Assembly: GCA_945862145.1 (NCBI GenBank)
Contig: CAMAXE010000016.1
Coordinates: 1 to 64,000, forward strand
Reading direction: 5' to 3'
Length of the DNA: 64,000 nucleotides
DNA from: Klebsiella pneumoniae
GTDB lineage: Bacteria > Pseudomonadota > Gammaproteobacteria > Pseudomonadales > UBA5518
A model generated the notes under the pieces. That model worked only from the letters and a program-made list of their open reading frames with translations, did not search any database and was not told the origin of the DNA. This document shows, piece after piece, positions 46,764-59,991 of this stretch. Position 1 is the first letter of the stretch; the number at the start of each line of letters is the position of its first letter. The translations under genes were made by a program, and so were the position numbers.

Positions 46764-47366
46764 ATGCGCATGCCTGAGATCGTCGTCGCCACCGGCAACC
46801 GCGGCAAGCTCGCAGAATTTGCGGGGCTCCTGGGGAGCAGCGGCATCATTCTGCGCAGCCAATCCGGGCTCGGCATCGAGCCTCCCGAGGAGACCGGGAA
46901 AACCTTCATCGAGAATGCGATTCTGAAAGCGCGGCACGCAAGTGATGGCACAGGTCTTCCTGCGCTCGCCGACGATTCCGGACTCGCGGTCGATGCGCTC
47001 GGTGGCGCGCCGGGCATCTACTCCGCCCGCTTCGCGGGCGAGGACGCCGATGACGCCGCCAACAACGCCAAACTCCTCAGGCTGCTGGCCGATGTGCCAG
47101 CCGCGGCGCGCACGGCCCGCTATCACTGCGCGCTGGTGCTGCTGCGCCACCCCGAGGATCCGCTGCCGCTGGTCTGCAGCGCCAGCTGGGAAGGAGAGAT
47201 TCTGAGCGAGCCGCGCGGCGCGGAAGGCTTCGGCTACGACCCGCTGTTTCTGGTGCCCGCACTCGGATTGAGCGCCGCCGAATTGCAGCCTGCGCTGAAA
47301 AACCGGCTTAGCCACCGCGGACAGGCGCTTGCGAAATTGCTGCAGGCGCTGGAGGGCGGGTGCTGA
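46764..47366 (+). CDS. rdgB: dITP/XTP pyrophosphatase (HAM1-like)
   Basis: Removes non-canonical purine nucleoside triphosphates. 200 residues from ATG 46764; a TTG at 46758 is in frame but needless. Family marks are [53 protein letters not shown] and [14 protein letters not shown]. Its stop overlaps the hemW start. Confidence 0.96.
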   Translation: MRMPEIVVATGNRGKLAEFAGLLGSSGIILRSQSGLGIEPPEETGKTFIENAILKARHASDGTGLPALADDSGLAVDALGGAPGIYSARFAGEDADDAANNAKLLRLLADVPAAARTARYHCALVLLRHPEDPLPLVCSASWEGEILSEPRGAEGFGYDPLFLVPALGLSAAELQPALKNRLSHRGQALAKLLQALEGGC

Positions 47367-48499
47367 AGCTGCCGCCACTCTCGCTCTACGTTCACCTGCC
47401 GTGGTGCGAGCGAAAGTGCCCCTACTGCGACTTCAACTCTCACCAGCCGAGCGGCGAGCCGCCGTTCGAGGCCTATGTAGATGCCCTGCTGGAGGATCTG
47501 GAGGGAGACCTCCCGTGGGCGCAGGGGCGCAGCTGCCAGACGATTTTCATCGGCGGCGGAACCCCAAGCCTGTTTCCCGGGCGCGCGATAAGGCGGCTTC
47601 TGGACGGGGTGCGGGAGCGGCTGCCCCTGCTCGCCGATGCGGAGATAACACTTGAGGCCAACCCCGGCAGCGCCGAGGCCGCGCGCTTCGGGGCGTACCG
47701 TGAAGCGGGGGTGAACCGCTTGTCGATCGGCGTCCAGAGTTTTGACGATGCCAGCCTCGCGGCACTCGGCCGGGTTCACGACTCGCGCGCCGCACATGCC
47801 GCGGTGGCCGCTGCGCGCGCGGCGGGCTTCAGCAACATCAACCTCGACCTGATGCACGGACTCCCGGGGCAGGATCCAGCCGCGGCGGCGCGTGACCTCG
47901 ATGCTGCCATGGCCCATGCGGTGCCGCATCTGTCCTGGTATCAGCTCACGATTGAGGCAAACACGGTGTTCCACTCGCGGCCGCCCACCCTGCCCGAGGA
48001 CGACGCACTCGCGGAGATCCAACAGCACGGCGAGGCGCAGCTCGCGCCCCAAGGCTACCGGCAGTACGAGGTATCCGCGTTCGCACAGGACGGGCAGCAA
48101 TGCCGGCACAATCTCAACTACTGGCGGTTCGGGGACTATCTGGCCATTGGCGCGGGCGCCCACGGCAAGGTCACCTTAGCGGCCGAGGAACGGGTGATTC
48201 GCACTCGCCGAACCCGCGTGCCGAGCGACTATCTGGGCGCGGTCGCTACCGCGAGGCGCGCAATCATCGCGGTGCCCGCCAACGAACTACCGCTCGAGTT
48301 CCTGATGAACGGGCTACGACTGTGCGACGGGGTGACAACCGCTGATTTCGAGAGCTGCACGGGCGTGTCCGCTGAGAGCGTGCGAGCAGTCGCGGCTTCC
48401 CTGCGCCAGCGCGGTTTGCTGGTGGATGATGAAAATCAGTTGTGCACCACGGCTGCAGGTTTCCGCTTCCTGGACAGCGTTCTCGCCGCTTTCGCCTGA
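47360..48499 (+). CDS. hemW: Radical SAM family haem chaperone HemW
   Basis: A 379-residue radical SAM protein, long misannotated as oxygen-independent coproporphyrinogen oxidase. The cluster motif is [13 protein letters not shown] near residue 17; then [30 protein letters not shown] and [11 protein letters not shown]. HemW-type proteins deliver haem and lack coproporphyrinogen oxidase activity. The start is GTG 47360, overlapping rdgB by 7 bp. Confidence 0.94.
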   Translation: MLKLPPLSLYVHLPWCERKCPYCDFNSHQPSGEPPFEAYVDALLEDLEGDLPWAQGRSCQTIFIGGGTPSLFPGRAIRRLLDGVRERLPLLADAEITLEANPGSAEAARFGAYREAGVNRLSIGVQSFDDASLAALGRVHDSRAAHAAVAAARAAGFSNINLDLMHGLPGQDPAAAARDLDAAMAHAVPHLSWYQLTIEANTVFHSRPPTLPEDDALAEIQQHGEAQLAPQGYRQYEVSAFAQDGQQCRHNLNYWRFGDYLAIGAGAHGKVTLAAEERVIRTRRTRVPSDYLGAVATARRAIIAVPANELPLEFLMNGLRLCDGVTTADFESCTGVSAESVRAVAASLRQRGLLVDDENQLCTTAAGFRFLDSVLAAFA

Positions 48500-48507
48500 A
48501 GCCAGCC

Positions 48508-49212
48508 TCAGTCTGCCTGCAGGCTGTCGTCGCGAGAGAACAGCAGGTCCCAGACGCCATGGCCAAGCCGCTGGCCGCGCGCTTCGAAGCGGGTGATGGG
48601 CCTGGACTCGGGGCGCGGCGCGAACGCTGCCGCACCAGCCGCATTGCGCCAGCCTGGCGCAGCGCCGAGCACCTCGAGCATCTGGGTGGCGTAGTCTTCC
48701 CAATCAGTCGCGAGATGAAAGACCCCTCCGTTGCGGAGTTTGCCACGCAAGGCCGCGACGAACGGCGCCTGCACCAGACGCCGCTTCTGGTGGCGCTTCT
48801 TCGGCCACGGATCGGGAAAGAACAGCATTACCAGATCGAGTGATTGCTCGGGTATGCAGCGCAGGAGCACATCCACCGCATCGGCACAAAAAACACGCAG
48901 GTTATTCAGCCCCGCCTCCTCGGCGAGCGCCAGGAGCTTACCCACTCCCGGTCGATGGACCTCGATACCAATAAACCCCGTTTCAGGCTCCCGGGTAGCG
49001 AGTTCGGCCAGGCTGAGCCCCATGCCAAAGCCGATCTCCAGCGCAAAGCGCCGACGGTCGGGAAACAGTGCAGGCAGGTCGAGCAGGCCGTCGTCAGGAT
49101 TGAGGCCGCGCGCGTGCCAGAGCGTCTCGAATGCCAGACGCTGGGCCGCGGTAAAACGGCCCTCACGGCGCACGAAGCTGCGGATGTGATGGGCTGGGGC
49201 GTCAGCGTCCAT
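48508..49212 (-). CDS. trmB: tRNA (guanine-N7-)-methyltransferase
   Basis: Makes m7G46 in tRNA using SAM. About 234 residues from ATG 49212; a GTG at 49224 is an alternative and both overlap the upstream DUF423 gene. FALEIGFGMGLSLAELA is the SAM loop, FIGIEVHRPGVGKLLALAEEAGLNNLRV follows, and VMLFFPDPWPKKRHQKRRLVQ is the TrmB catalytic signature. It is convergent with hemW. Confidence 0.95.
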   Translation of the reverse strand: MDADAPAHHIRSFVRREGRFTAAQRLAFETLWHARGLNPDDGLLDLPALFPDRRRFALEIGFGMGLSLAELATREPETGFIGIEVHRPGVGKLLALAEEAGLNNLRVFCADAVDVLLRCIPEQSLDLVMLFFPDPWPKKRHQKRRLVQAPFVAALRGKLRNGGVFHLATDWEDYATQMLEVLGAAPGWRNAAGAAAFAPRPESRPITRFEARGQRLGHGVWDLLFSRDDSLQAD

Positions 49213-49582
49213 GTCGCCACGCACCGATCATGACAAGACACCAGCCCGCCAGGAAAAACGAGCCGCCAACCGGAGTGATGAACCCGAATTGCCGCAGCCC
49301 GCTGAGAGCGAGAACGTAGAGGCTGCCACTGAACAACAGCGTACCGGCGACAAAGCAGCCGCCTGCGCGGGCAAAATGGCGATTCGCGGCGGATGAACTC
49401 TGCAGGCCGCCAAGCGTGAGCAGGCCAAGAGCGTGGTACATCTGGTATTGCGCCGCCGTCATGAACGCCGCGAGGGCACGCGGCTCGAGGCGGGCCTGCA
49501 AGGCGTGGGCGGCGAAGGCTCCCGCGGCCACACCCAGCAGGGCCAGCGCCGCGCCCGCCAGCAGGAGTGCCCGCGCCGACAT
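49202..49582 (-). CDS. DUF423 family membrane protein
   Basis: A 126-residue protein with four hydrophobic helices, starting with LLLAGAALALLGVAAGAFAAHALQ, then YQMYHALGLLTLG, LLFSGSLYVLAL and ITPVGGSFFLAGWCLVMIGA. These are standard DUF423 (YgdD-like) signatures. Function unknown. Its ATG overlaps the rpoH stop by one base and its end overlaps trmB, suggesting co-transcription of rpoH, this gene and trmB. Confidence 0.9.
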   Translation of the reverse strand: MSARALLLAGAALALLGVAAGAFAAHALQARLEPRALAAFMTAAQYQMYHALGLLTLGGLQSSSAANRHFARAGGCFVAGTLLFSGSLYVLALSGLRQFGFITPVGGSFFLAGWCLVMIGAWRHGR

Positions 49583-50436
49583 CAGGCCAGCATGGAGGAT
49601 CTGAGCTTTTTCAGGGCGCCCTGCTCTAACTGGCGGATCCGTTCGGCCGAGACGCTGTATTCGGCAGCGAGTTCGTGCAGGGTGGCTTTGTCATCATCGA
49701 GCCATCGCCGCTGCAGGATCGTCCGGCTGCGCTCATCGAGCGCCGTCAAGGCATGGCTCAAGCGCTCCTGACTGTCCGCTTCCCAGTCGGCATCCTCGAG
49801 CTGGGTGGCTGGGTCGAGGCGGCGGTCCTCGAGGTAGTGCACCGGTGCAAAAGCCGCGGTTTCCTCGTCGTCATCAGGATGGCCGTCAAAGGCCACGTCG
49901 GCTGCCGCCAGGCGGCCCTCCATACGGCGAACCTCGTCGACCTCAACTCCGAGGTCACGGGCCAGCGCCTGCGCCTCCTCGTTGTTCAGCCAGCCCAGGT
50001 GTTTCTTGGCGCTACGCAGGTTGAAGAACAATTTGCGTTGCGCCTTGGTGGTCGCGATTTTCACGATGCGCCAGTTGCGCAGGATGTACTCGTGGATCTC
50101 GGCCTTGATCCAGTGGACGGCGAAAGACACCAGTCGCACCCCGCGGTTGGGGTCGAAGCGGCGAACTGCCTTCATGAGGCCGACATTACCTTCCTGGACG
50201 AGGTCGGCGAGCGGCAGTCCATATCCCGAATAGGAGCGTGCGATGTGAACCACGAAACGCAGGTGAGCGAGCACTAACTCACGGGCAGAGTGAAGATCTT
50301 CTTGATCGTAGAGCGCGTGGGCCAGTTCCTGCTCGCGCTCCGGGCTGAGCACCGGAAACGCACCGACTGCCTGTACATAGGCGTTGATGTTGCCCCCCGG
50401 GGACAACGCAAGCATCGGCTGAAGCATCTTGGACAT
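49582..50436 (-). CDS. rpoH: RNA polymerase sigma-32 factor RpoH
   Basis: Heat-shock sigma factor, 284 residues from ATG 50436 ([20 protein letters not shown]), the same length as E. coli RpoH. Region 2 includes [39 protein letters not shown]; the RpoH box [13 protein letters not shown] is intact; region 4.2 has [19 protein letters not shown]. It follows ftsY but no ftsE or ftsX lies between. A CIRCE-type palindrome sits 30 bp upstream of the start. Confidence 0.97.
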   Translation of the reverse strand: MSKMLQPMLALSPGGNINAYVQAVGAFPVLSPEREQELAHALYDQEDLHSARELVLAHLRFVVHIARSYSGYGLPLADLVQEGNVGLMKAVRRFDPNRGVRLVSFAVHWIKAEIHEYILRNWRIVKIATTKAQRKLFFNLRSAKKHLGWLNNEEAQALARDLGVEVDEVRRMEGRLAAADVAFDGHPDDDEETAAFAPVHYLEDRRLDPATQLEDADWEADSQERLSHALTALDERSRTILQRRWLDDDKATLHELAAEYSVSAERIRQLEQGALKKLRSSMLA

Positions 50437-50465
50437 CCTGTGCCCTCCGTAAGACGGGGAGAATT

Positions 50466-50492
50466 CTAGCACTCGCGGTCTTAGAGTGCTGA
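50466..50492. promoter_or_regulatory. CIRCE-like operator upstream of rpoH
   Basis: The plus strand reads cTAGCACTC, nine bases, GAGTGCTgA (arms 50466-50474 and 50484-50492). The CIRCE consensus bound by HrcA is TTAGCACTC-N9-GAGTGCTAA; each arm here has one mismatch and the spacer is exactly nine. On the minus strand the box runs into a -10-like TAGAAT (50463-50468), 26 bp before the rpoH ATG, so repressor binding would block that promoter. Confidence 0.8.
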
Positions 50493-50529
50493 AGCTCGCG
50501 AAGTTCCGCAGCAGGAAGATTTCACAGCA

Positions 50530-51534
50530 TCAACCTGTAGCCCCCCCGAACAGCGCCTCTACAAACTCGGCGGCGTCAAAGGGACGAAGATCTTCGAGGG
50601 ATTCACCGATCCCGATATAGCGGATAGGCAGGCCGAGCTCGCGGGCAACGGCAAACACGATCCCACCCTTGGCGGTACCGTCCAGCTTGGTGAGGGCGAG
50701 GCCAGTGACGGCCACAGACTCGCGGAAACTGCGCGCCTGCGCGAGACCGTTCTGCCCCGTGGCGGCATCAAGCACCAACAGCACCTCGTGAGGGGCGGAG
50801 GCATCGAGTTTCTGCATCACGCGAACGATTTTGCGCAGCTCTTCCATGAGGTTGGCTTTGACGTGGAGTCGGCCCGCGGTATCGGCAAGCAGTACGTCGA
50901 CCCCGCGGGCCTGCGCTGCCTGCAGCGCGTCGAAAATCACCGAGGCGCTGTCAGAGCCGGTTTGCTGCGCGATGACCGGCACATTGTTGCGCAACCCCCA
51001 GGTCTGGAGTTGCTCCACCGCCGCGGCACGGAAGGTGTCGCCCGCCGCAAGCATCACGGACAACCCGTCGCCCTGCATGCGCCTTGCGAGCTTGCCGATG
51101 GTGGTGGTCTTTCCCGCGCCGTTCACGCCCACCAGGAGGATCACGAAAGGTTTGCCGCTGCGAGGCACCGTGAGCGGCTGGGTGCTGGGTGCCAACACCG
51201 CAAGCAATTCTTCCTTCAAGGCACGGTAGAGGGCATCGGCATCGCCGAGCTCGCGGTGCTTCACACGGCGGGTCAGGGCATCGAGAACCTCGCGGGTGGT
51301 TTTTATGCCGACATCGGCCAGCAGGAGCCGGGTTTCGAGCTCCTCGAAAAGGTCGTCATCGAGTGTTTTGCGGCCAAGAAAGAGGCTGGCAAGTCCCTCG
51401 GACATTGCGCTGCGGGTCTTGCCCAGCCCGGCCCGCAGGCGTGAGAGGAATCCCGTGCGCACGGGGCTGTCTGGCGGCTCGGTAGCCTCTGCGGGGGGTA
51501 ATGACGCGGGCTCGTCTTGCTTGAAAAATTTCAT
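50530..51534 (-). CDS. ftsY: Signal recognition particle receptor FtsY
   Basis: SRP receptor GTPase that docks ribosome-nascent chains at the inner membrane. 334 residues. A short acidic A-domain (FFKQDEPASLPPAEATEPPD) precedes the NG domain. G1 is ILLVGVNGAGKTTTIGKLA, then DTFRAAAVEQLQTWG, LLADTAGRLHVKANLMEEL and TKLDGTAKGG. The A domain is much shorter than in E. coli. It is divergent from rsmD. Confidence 0.96.
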   Translation of the reverse strand: MKFFKQDEPASLPPAEATEPPDSPVRTGFLSRLRAGLGKTRSAMSEGLASLFLGRKTLDDDLFEELETRLLLADVGIKTTREVLDALTRRVKHRELGDADALYRALKEELLAVLAPSTQPLTVPRSGKPFVILLVGVNGAGKTTTIGKLARRMQGDGLSVMLAAGDTFRAAAVEQLQTWGLRNNVPVIAQQTGSDSASVIFDALQAAQARGVDVLLADTAGRLHVKANLMEELRKIVRVMQKLDASAPHEVLLVLDAATGQNGLAQARSFRESVAVTGLALTKLDGTAKGGIVFAVARELGLPIRYIGIGESLEDLRPFDAAEFVEALFGGATG

Positions 51535-51564
51535 CGGCTGGCACAGGCATCCGGGAGGCCCACG

Positions 51565-51570
51565 ATTATA
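51565..51570 (-). promoter_or_regulatory. Candidate -10 box for ftsY
   Basis: TATAAT on the minus strand, 30 bp before the ftsY start, in the 71-bp gap shared with rsmD. No good -35 is visible at the right distance. Confidence 0.3.
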
Positions 51571-51605
51571 CGGTATCCTGCCTCACCGACCTTGAGAGGG
51601 CTGTC

Positions 51606-53862
<2,257 letters not shown>

Positions 53863-53906
53863 GGAAGCTCCCCTCCGGCATGCCGGGTATCACGGACGGC
53901 AGGCAC

Positions 53907-53932
53907 AAAAAACCCGGCCTTGGCCGGGTTTT
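53907..53932 (-). terminator. Intrinsic terminator of rpmB-rpmG
   Basis: Eleven-bp arms (53909-53919 and 53922-53932) with a two-base loop; on the minus strand the hairpin ends in a run of six T. It lies 20 bp after the rpmG stop codon. Confidence 0.9.
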
Positions 53933-53952
53933 CCAGGTGTCGCTCGGGCGAC

Positions 53953-54108
53953 TCACTTGATCTTCGATTCCTTGTAGATCACATGCTTACGCACGACCGG
54001 ATCGAATTTCTTGAACTCCAGCTTGTCAGGCGTGGTCCGCTTGTTCTTGTCGGTGGTGTAGTAATGGCCGGTACCGGCGGTGGATACGAGCTTAACTTTG
54101 TCACGCAT
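53953..54108 (-). CDS. rpmG: 50S ribosomal protein L33
   Basis: A 51-residue protein read directly from the sequence: it begins [19 protein letters not shown] and ends VIYKESKIK. This is the Cys-free, non-zinc form of L33. It is 30 bp downstream of rpmB and precedes the terminator, the usual rpmBG operon. Confidence 0.96.
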   Translation of the reverse strand: MRDKVKLVSTAGTGHYYTTDKNKRTTPDKLEFKKFDPVVRKHVIYKESKIK

Positions 54109-54138
54109 GGCTCACGCTCCTGTTGGTTTATGCCGAAT

Positions 54139-54375
54139 TCAGGCGCGTACGCCGCGGGCGCGGATTTCGGCGAGGACGCCATCCACACCGCGCTTGTCGA
54201 TGATACGCATTCCCTTGGCGGAAACGCGCAGGGTCACGAAGCGCTTTTCCGCTTCGCTGTAAAAACGGTGCCGGTGGAGGTTCGGCTCGAAGCGCCGCTT
54301 GGTCTTGTTGTTGGCGTGGGAGACGTTGTTTCCCACTATCGGGCGCTTGCCCGTGACCTGACATACCTTGGACAT
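54139..54375 (-). CDS. rpmB: 50S ribosomal protein L28
   Basis: A 78-residue protein from ATG 54375 ([21 protein letters not shown]); 16 upstream codons in frame are not conserved. The first 20 residues and [18 protein letters not shown] are diagnostic, and the 78-residue length is standard. Confidence 0.97.
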   Translation of the reverse strand: MSKVCQVTGKRPIVGNNVSHANNKTKRRFEPNLHRHRFYSEAEKRFVTLRVSAKGMRIIDKRGVDGVLAEIRARGVRA

Positions 54376-54434
54376 CGTTGCAGAACCTCGTGGTTGCCGG
54401 AACCGACACAAGGACGGCTCCAAAAGAGCGCAAC

Positions 54435-54464
54435 GTTATACCAGAGCCCTCGCCACACTGACAA
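54435..54464 (-). promoter_or_regulatory. Promoter of rpmB-rpmG
   Basis: On the minus strand TTGTCA (54459-54464), an 18-base spacer and TATAAC (54435-54440) lie about 60 bp before the rpmB start, a good sigma-70 match. Confidence 0.6.
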
Positions 54465-54504
54465 GCAAAGCGCCAGCGCTGGTATTTTTGGTGGCATCAC
54501 GTGC

Positions 54505-55179
54505 TCATAACAGGCCTCGCTCCGCGAAGGAGAGCGCCTCGGCCTCCCCCACCACGAAATGGTCCAAGACCCGGATATCGACCGTGGCGAGCGCCGCCTT
54601 CAGGCGCTGCGTGAGACGCTGGTCGGCCTGCGAGGGCTCGGCGACTCCTGATGGATGGTTGTGGGCAAAAATCACCGCAGCGGCGTTGATGGCAAGGCAG
54701 CGTTTGACCACCTCGCGTGGGTAGACGCTGGCGCCGTCGATGGTGCCGCGAAACAACTCCTCGTAGCCAATCACGGCATGCTGATTGTCCAGAAACAGGC
54801 AGGAAAAGACCTCGTGCGGCAGACAGCGCAGCTTGAGCTGGAGGAACTGCCGCACCTCGGTGGGCGAGCCCAAGACCCGACCACGGGTGAGCCGCCCCAA
54901 CAGGTAACGACGCGAGAGCTCCAGTGCGGCCTGCAGCTGGGCCCAGGAGGCGTCCCCCACTCCATGAACCGCGCAGAAAGCCTGCCGGTCTGCGTCCAGC
55001 AACCGTCGCAGGTCGCCGAATGTAACGAGAAGCTGTCTTGCCTTGTCCACGGCGCTTGATCCGGGCAGCCCGGAACGCAGCATGATGGCGAGGAGCTCGG
55101 CGTCCGAAAGGCCGGAGGCACCGGCCGCCAAAAGACGCTCACGCGGGCGCTCGGCCCGCGGCCAATCCCTGATACTCAT
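54505..55179 (-). CDS. radC: RadC-family JAB domain protein
   Basis: A 224-residue protein with an N-terminal helix-hairpin-helix region ([14 protein letters not shown]) and a C-terminal JAMM/MPN+ metalloprotease-like domain. The metal motif is [16 protein letters not shown] with the upstream Glu in [14 protein letters not shown]. It was once tied to DNA repair, but the function is unproven. It is divergent from coaBC, as in many gammaproteobacteria. Confidence 0.94.
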   Translation of the reverse strand: MSIRDWPRAERPRERLLAAGASGLSDAELLAIMLRSGLPGSSAVDKARQLLVTFGDLRRLLDADRQAFCAVHGVGDASWAQLQAALELSRRYLLGRLTRGRVLGSPTEVRQFLQLKLRCLPHEVFSCLFLDNQHAVIGYEELFRGTIDGASVYPREVVKRCLAINAAAVIFAHNHPSGVAEPSQADQRLTQRLKAALATVDIRVLDHFVVGEAEALSFAERGLL

Positions 55180-55297
55180 GCGAACCTCCCTGTCCGCGCC
55201 CCGCCCTCAGAGCAGGGATGACTATACTAGAAAGGCCGGGGGTAGAGCTGAATGCCGCGCCGGGACCTGACGAACACATCGCGGATACGGGCCGGGC

Positions 55298-56527
55298 ATG
55301 CCACAACTCGTCAATAGACAGGTACTTTTGGGAATCACCGGAGGCATAGCAGCCTACAAATCGGCCGAACTGGTCCGACGGCTGCGGGATGCGGGCGCAA
55401 CCGTGCGGGTGGTCATGACCCTTGCTGCCTGCGAATTCATCACCCCGCTCACCTTGCAGGCGCTGTCCGGTCACCCCGTGCACCTGGAGCTGCTGGATAC
55501 GGCTGCCGAGGCGGCAATGGGACATATCGAACTCGCGCGCTGGGCCGAGCTCGTCCTGATCGCCCCGGCGAGCGCCGATTTCATGGCAAGGCTGGCCGCC
55601 GGGATCGCCGATGACCTCCTCAGCACGCTTTGCCTGGCCACCAAGGCGCCCGTCCTGCTGGCCCCCGCCATGAACCAGGCCATGTGGAGCAATCCGGCAA
55701 CCCGCTCAAACTGTGCAACCCTGACGGCGCGTGGCGTGCGCATGGCGGGACCTGCAACCGGCTCGCAGGCCTGTGGCGATACGGGCCCGGGACGCATGCT
55801 GGAGGTGCCCGAGCTATTGGCCGCCGCCGCCGCGACCTTCGCCACGGGCGTGCTCGACGGCGTGCGGGTAATGCTCACGGCAGGCCCCACCCGGGAGGCC
55901 ATCGACCCGGTGAGGTACATCAGCAACAGCAGCTCGGGAAAGATGGGCTTTGCCTTGGCCGAGGCGGCGGCAGCAGCCGGCGCCGAGGTCACGCTGGTAG
56001 CAGGCCCGGTGCAGTTGCCAACTCCCGCCGGCGTGAGGCGTATCGATGTGGTGAGCGCGGCCGAGATGCATGCCGCCGTGATGGAGCATGTCGAGGGTTG
56101 CGATCTCTTCATTGCCTGCGCCGCCGTCGCCGATTACCGTCCTGACGAAGTCGCTCGTCAGAAGATCAAGAAACGCCAAGCCGACCTCGACTTGCATCTG
56201 GTCCGCAATGCCGACATTGTCGCTGACGTGGCGGCACGCGACCCCCGCCCGTTCACGGTGGGTTTCGCGGCCGAAACTACCGACCTCCTGCAGCACGCGC
56301 GAAGCAAGCTCGAGCGCAAGGGGCTGGATCTGGTCATAGCCAACGACGTCTCGCGTGCGGACATCGGCTTCGACAGTGACTACAACGAAGTGCACGTGCT
56401 GTCGGCGGAGAGCGAAAGCAGCCTGACACGCGGCACCAAGACCGCCATAGCGCGGGTTCTGGTGCAGGAGATAGGCGAGCGCCTTCGCCGGTCAAAGGCG
56501 CATCCAGAGGGAGTCGCCCCGACATGA
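55298..56527 (+). CDS. coaBC: Bifunctional PPC decarboxylase/phosphopantothenate-cysteine ligase
   Basis: Two consecutive steps of coenzyme A synthesis in one 409-residue flavoprotein. The CoaC half (1-185) has [43 protein letters not shown] and the [15 protein letters not shown] active-site lid with its Cys. The CoaB half has [24 protein letters not shown] and [20 protein letters not shown]. It overlaps algC by 4 bp; dut, which usually follows in pseudomonads, is absent. Confidence 0.97.
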   Translation: MPQLVNRQVLLGITGGIAAYKSAELVRRLRDAGATVRVVMTLAACEFITPLTLQALSGHPVHLELLDTAAEAAMGHIELARWAELVLIAPASADFMARLAAGIADDLLSTLCLATKAPVLLAPAMNQAMWSNPATRSNCATLTARGVRMAGPATGSQACGDTGPGRMLEVPELLAAAAATFATGVLDGVRVMLTAGPTREAIDPVRYISNSSSGKMGFALAEAAAAAGAEVTLVAGPVQLPTPAGVRRIDVVSAAEMHAAVMEHVEGCDLFIACAAVADYRPDEVARQKIKKRQADLDLHLVRNADIVADVAARDPRPFTVGFAAETTDLLQHARSKLERKGLDLVIANDVSRADIGFDSDYNEVHVLSAESESSLTRGTKTAIARVLVQEIGERLRRSKAHPEGVAPT

Positions 56528-59010
56528 ATCTCGCCACGCAACTCCACAGCCCTAAGGGGACGTTTTTTGCGCTCGCCGTTGCCATCGTGGTGGCGGCCGC
56601 GCTGCTGGCCAACACAGTGCTGGTGTTTGCCTGGGCGCAGGAGTCGCGCGCGATCCGGCAACGAGCCGAGGCTGTGGCGGCTCAGGCGGCCGCGTCGCTC
56701 TCGACGCATATACGACTCGCGCGGGTCCACGGCGAGCGCCTGGCGAGCGAGCCGGCCCTGCGCATAGCCGTCGCCACCGGCACCACCGAGGTACTCCGCG
56801 AGGCACAGCAGCAGATCGCGGACGAATTTCCGGCAGCCGAGAGCGTGAAACTGCTGACGCTTGGCAATCTGGGCATAGCAGCGCCCGATTTCAGCACTGC
56901 ATCGCTCAGCAACAATCTTGAGACGCACATGGCCGGCGAGGCGTTCAACGGCGCATCGGCCGTCCCGGAGGTCTTCCAGATCGACCAGCGCTGGGTGCTC
57001 GCGATGGCGTTCAGAATCCCTCCGGATGCGCAGCATCGTGGCGGCGTGATCCTTCTGCGTCTGCGCTTGGACGAGTTGCTGGGAACATACCTGTTACCCG
57101 AGAATCCCGAGGGCCAGTACTCGTTGTGGTCTACCGCCGGGGGCGCTGACGGACAGCCGATCGTCACCGCCGGACCGGATGCCACCGAGCCGGATACCGA
57201 AACCTACACGGCGCGGACGGGTTTGCCGGCGTTGCGGGTGGGCTTCAAGCCGTCTTCGGCCTTTCTGGATGCCTCGTCCATCAGCGCTCTGGCCTTGCTC
57301 GCGCCGATCTGCCTCGGGACCGCCATCTTGTTGGCGCTGTTGTATTTCGCTGCCCTGCAGCTGCGCGCCCAGCTGCAGCGGGATGCCCGGGGTCTGCGGG
57401 AGATGGGCTTCAATCCCCGCGCTAACACCTTGCCACGGCCCGACCTTCATTTCACCGATCTGGAGCCTGTGATTGGAGGCTTCGAACGGCGGCACAAGGA
57501 ACTCTTGGGCTACATGCGCAAGTCGCGCAACCAGCCGCCCGCGGCCAGCGCCCCGGCAGACGATTCGTTGGACATCGAGGTGGTCGAATTGCCCGGCGCG
57601 AGTGTCGCTGACGCGATGGCGTTCGAGCAGGAGCCTGCGCTCCACATTCCGGAGGAGATTTTCCGCGACTACGACATACGCGGACACAGCGAGCAATTCA
57701 GCAAGCCGCTGGTCGACATGATCGGCCGTGCCATCGGCTCCGAGGCCCTCAAACAGGGTTTCCAATCGATCGTGGTGGGCGCCGACGGCCGCGAGAGCAG
57801 CCCGGCACTGCGCGAACAACTGGTGCGCGGACTGCTCGCCTGCGGCATCGACGTGATCGACATCGGAATCGTGGCAACGCCGATGCTTTATTTTGCCTGC
57901 CATCACCTGCAAACGCTGTCCGGCGTCATGGTGACGGGCAGCCACCACCCCGGAGAACACAACGGATTCAAGATCATGATCGGGGGTGAGGCTCTCTGCG
58001 GCGAACGCATCACGGCGCTGCGCACCCGCATCGCTGGGAAAGACTTCGTCGAGGGGCAGGGCAGCTACCGGGTAACCCAGATCGACAGCGACTACACGCG
58101 CGCCGTCTGCAACGACATCCTGGTCGGGAGCCCCTTCAAGGTTGTCATCGACTGCGCCAACGGCGCCGCGTCCGTAGTGGCTGTGGACCTGTTTCAGGAG
58201 CTGGGCTGCGAGGTGGTGCCGCTTTTCTGCGAGCTGGACGGCCGTTTCCCCAACCATGCCCCCGACCCCTCGGTACCCGCCAATCTGCGGCAGCTCGCCG
58301 CCGAGGTCGCCGCCAGCGGCGCCGATGTGGGCATCGCCTTCGACGGCGACGGCGACCGACTGGGTATTGTTACCAAGGGCGGGCGCATCATCGCCGCAGA
58401 CCGCCTGATGATGATCTTTGCCAAGGATCTGCTCGCGCACCAGCCAGGCGCCGACATCGTCTTCGACGTCAAATGCAGCCGCGATCTCGCCACTGTGATT
58501 TCCAGCCATGGGGGCCGGCCCATCATGTGGCGCAGCGGTCACTCCTGGATCAAGCAGAAAATGAAGGAGTCCGGTGCGCTGCTGGGCGGTGAGTTCACCG
58601 GCCACATTTGTTTCCGCGACCGCTGGTTCGGCTTTGACGACGGGCTGTATGCCGCAGCGCGCCTGCTCGAAATCATGAGCGCTGAGGGGCGCAGCCTGGA
58701 CGCGATGCTCGCAGAGCTGCCACGGTCGGTGTCGACCGCCGAGCTGATCATCCCGGTGGCGGAGAAGCGCAAGTTCGAGCTGATGTCCCGCATCAGCGAG
58801 AAGATGGAACCGCAGGGCGCCCGTCTCACGCGTATCGACGGCGTGCGGGCCGAGTTTCCCGATGGCTGGGGGCTGGTGCGGGCTTCCAACACCTCACCGG
58901 CGCTCGCGTGCCGGTTCGAGGCCGAGAACGCAGCTGCTTTGGTCCGGATACAGCGGATATTCCGGGAGGAAATCCTGCGCCTCGGACCTGGGTTGCAACT
59001 GCCCTTCTGA
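56524..59010 (+). CDS. algC: Phosphomannomutase/phosphoglucomutase with membrane sensor-like N-terminus
   Basis: An 828-residue protein. Residues 14-36 form a membrane helix, about 37-255 a predicted extracytoplasmic domain, about 256-280 a second helix ([21 protein letters not shown]). A linker leads to the catalytic alpha-D-phosphohexomutase (about 370-828). The phosphoserine loop is [16 protein letters not shown] near 474, the metal loop [10 protein letters not shown] near 605 and sugar-binding [18 protein letters not shown]. It makes mannose-1-P and glucose-1-P for exopolysaccharide and LPS. The membrane-anchored form is known from Pseudomonas-type AlgC; HHP replaces the usual HNP. Confidence 0.94.
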   Translation: MNLATQLHSPKGTFFALAVAIVVAAALLANTVLVFAWAQESRAIRQRAEAVAAQAAASLSTHIRLARVHGERLASEPALRIAVATGTTEVLREAQQQIADEFPAAESVKLLTLGNLGIAAPDFSTASLSNNLETHMAGEAFNGASAVPEVFQIDQRWVLAMAFRIPPDAQHRGGVILLRLRLDELLGTYLLPENPEGQYSLWSTAGGADGQPIVTAGPDATEPDTETYTARTGLPALRVGFKPSSAFLDASSISALALLAPICLGTAILLALLYFAALQLRAQLQRDARGLREMGFNPRANTLPRPDLHFTDLEPVIGGFERRHKELLGYMRKSRNQPPAASAPADDSLDIEVVELPGASVADAMAFEQEPALHIPEEIFRDYDIRGHSEQFSKPLVDMIGRAIGSEALKQGFQSIVVGADGRESSPALREQLVRGLLACGIDVIDIGIVATPMLYFACHHLQTLSGVMVTGSHHPGEHNGFKIMIGGEALCGERITALRTRIAGKDFVEGQGSYRVTQIDSDYTRAVCNDILVGSPFKVVIDCANGAASVVAVDLFQELGCEVVPLFCELDGRFPNHAPDPSVPANLRQLAAEVAASGADVGIAFDGDGDRLGIVTKGGRIIAADRLMMIFAKDLLAHQPGADIVFDVKCSRDLATVISSHGGRPIMWRSGHSWIKQKMKESGALLGGEFTGHICFRDRWFGFDDGLYAAARLLEIMSAEGRSLDAMLAELPRSVSTAELIIPVAEKRKFELMSRISEKMEPQGARLTRIDGVRAEFPDGWGLVRASNTSPALACRFEAENAAALVRIQRIFREEILRLGPGLQLPF

Positions 59011-59053
59011 ACCGGCGGCCACCCGGGCCGCAACACACTGCCGACGGAGTTAA

Positions 59054-59971
<918 letters not shown>

Positions 59972-59991
59972 CTGCGCGCCAGGGGCTGCAT

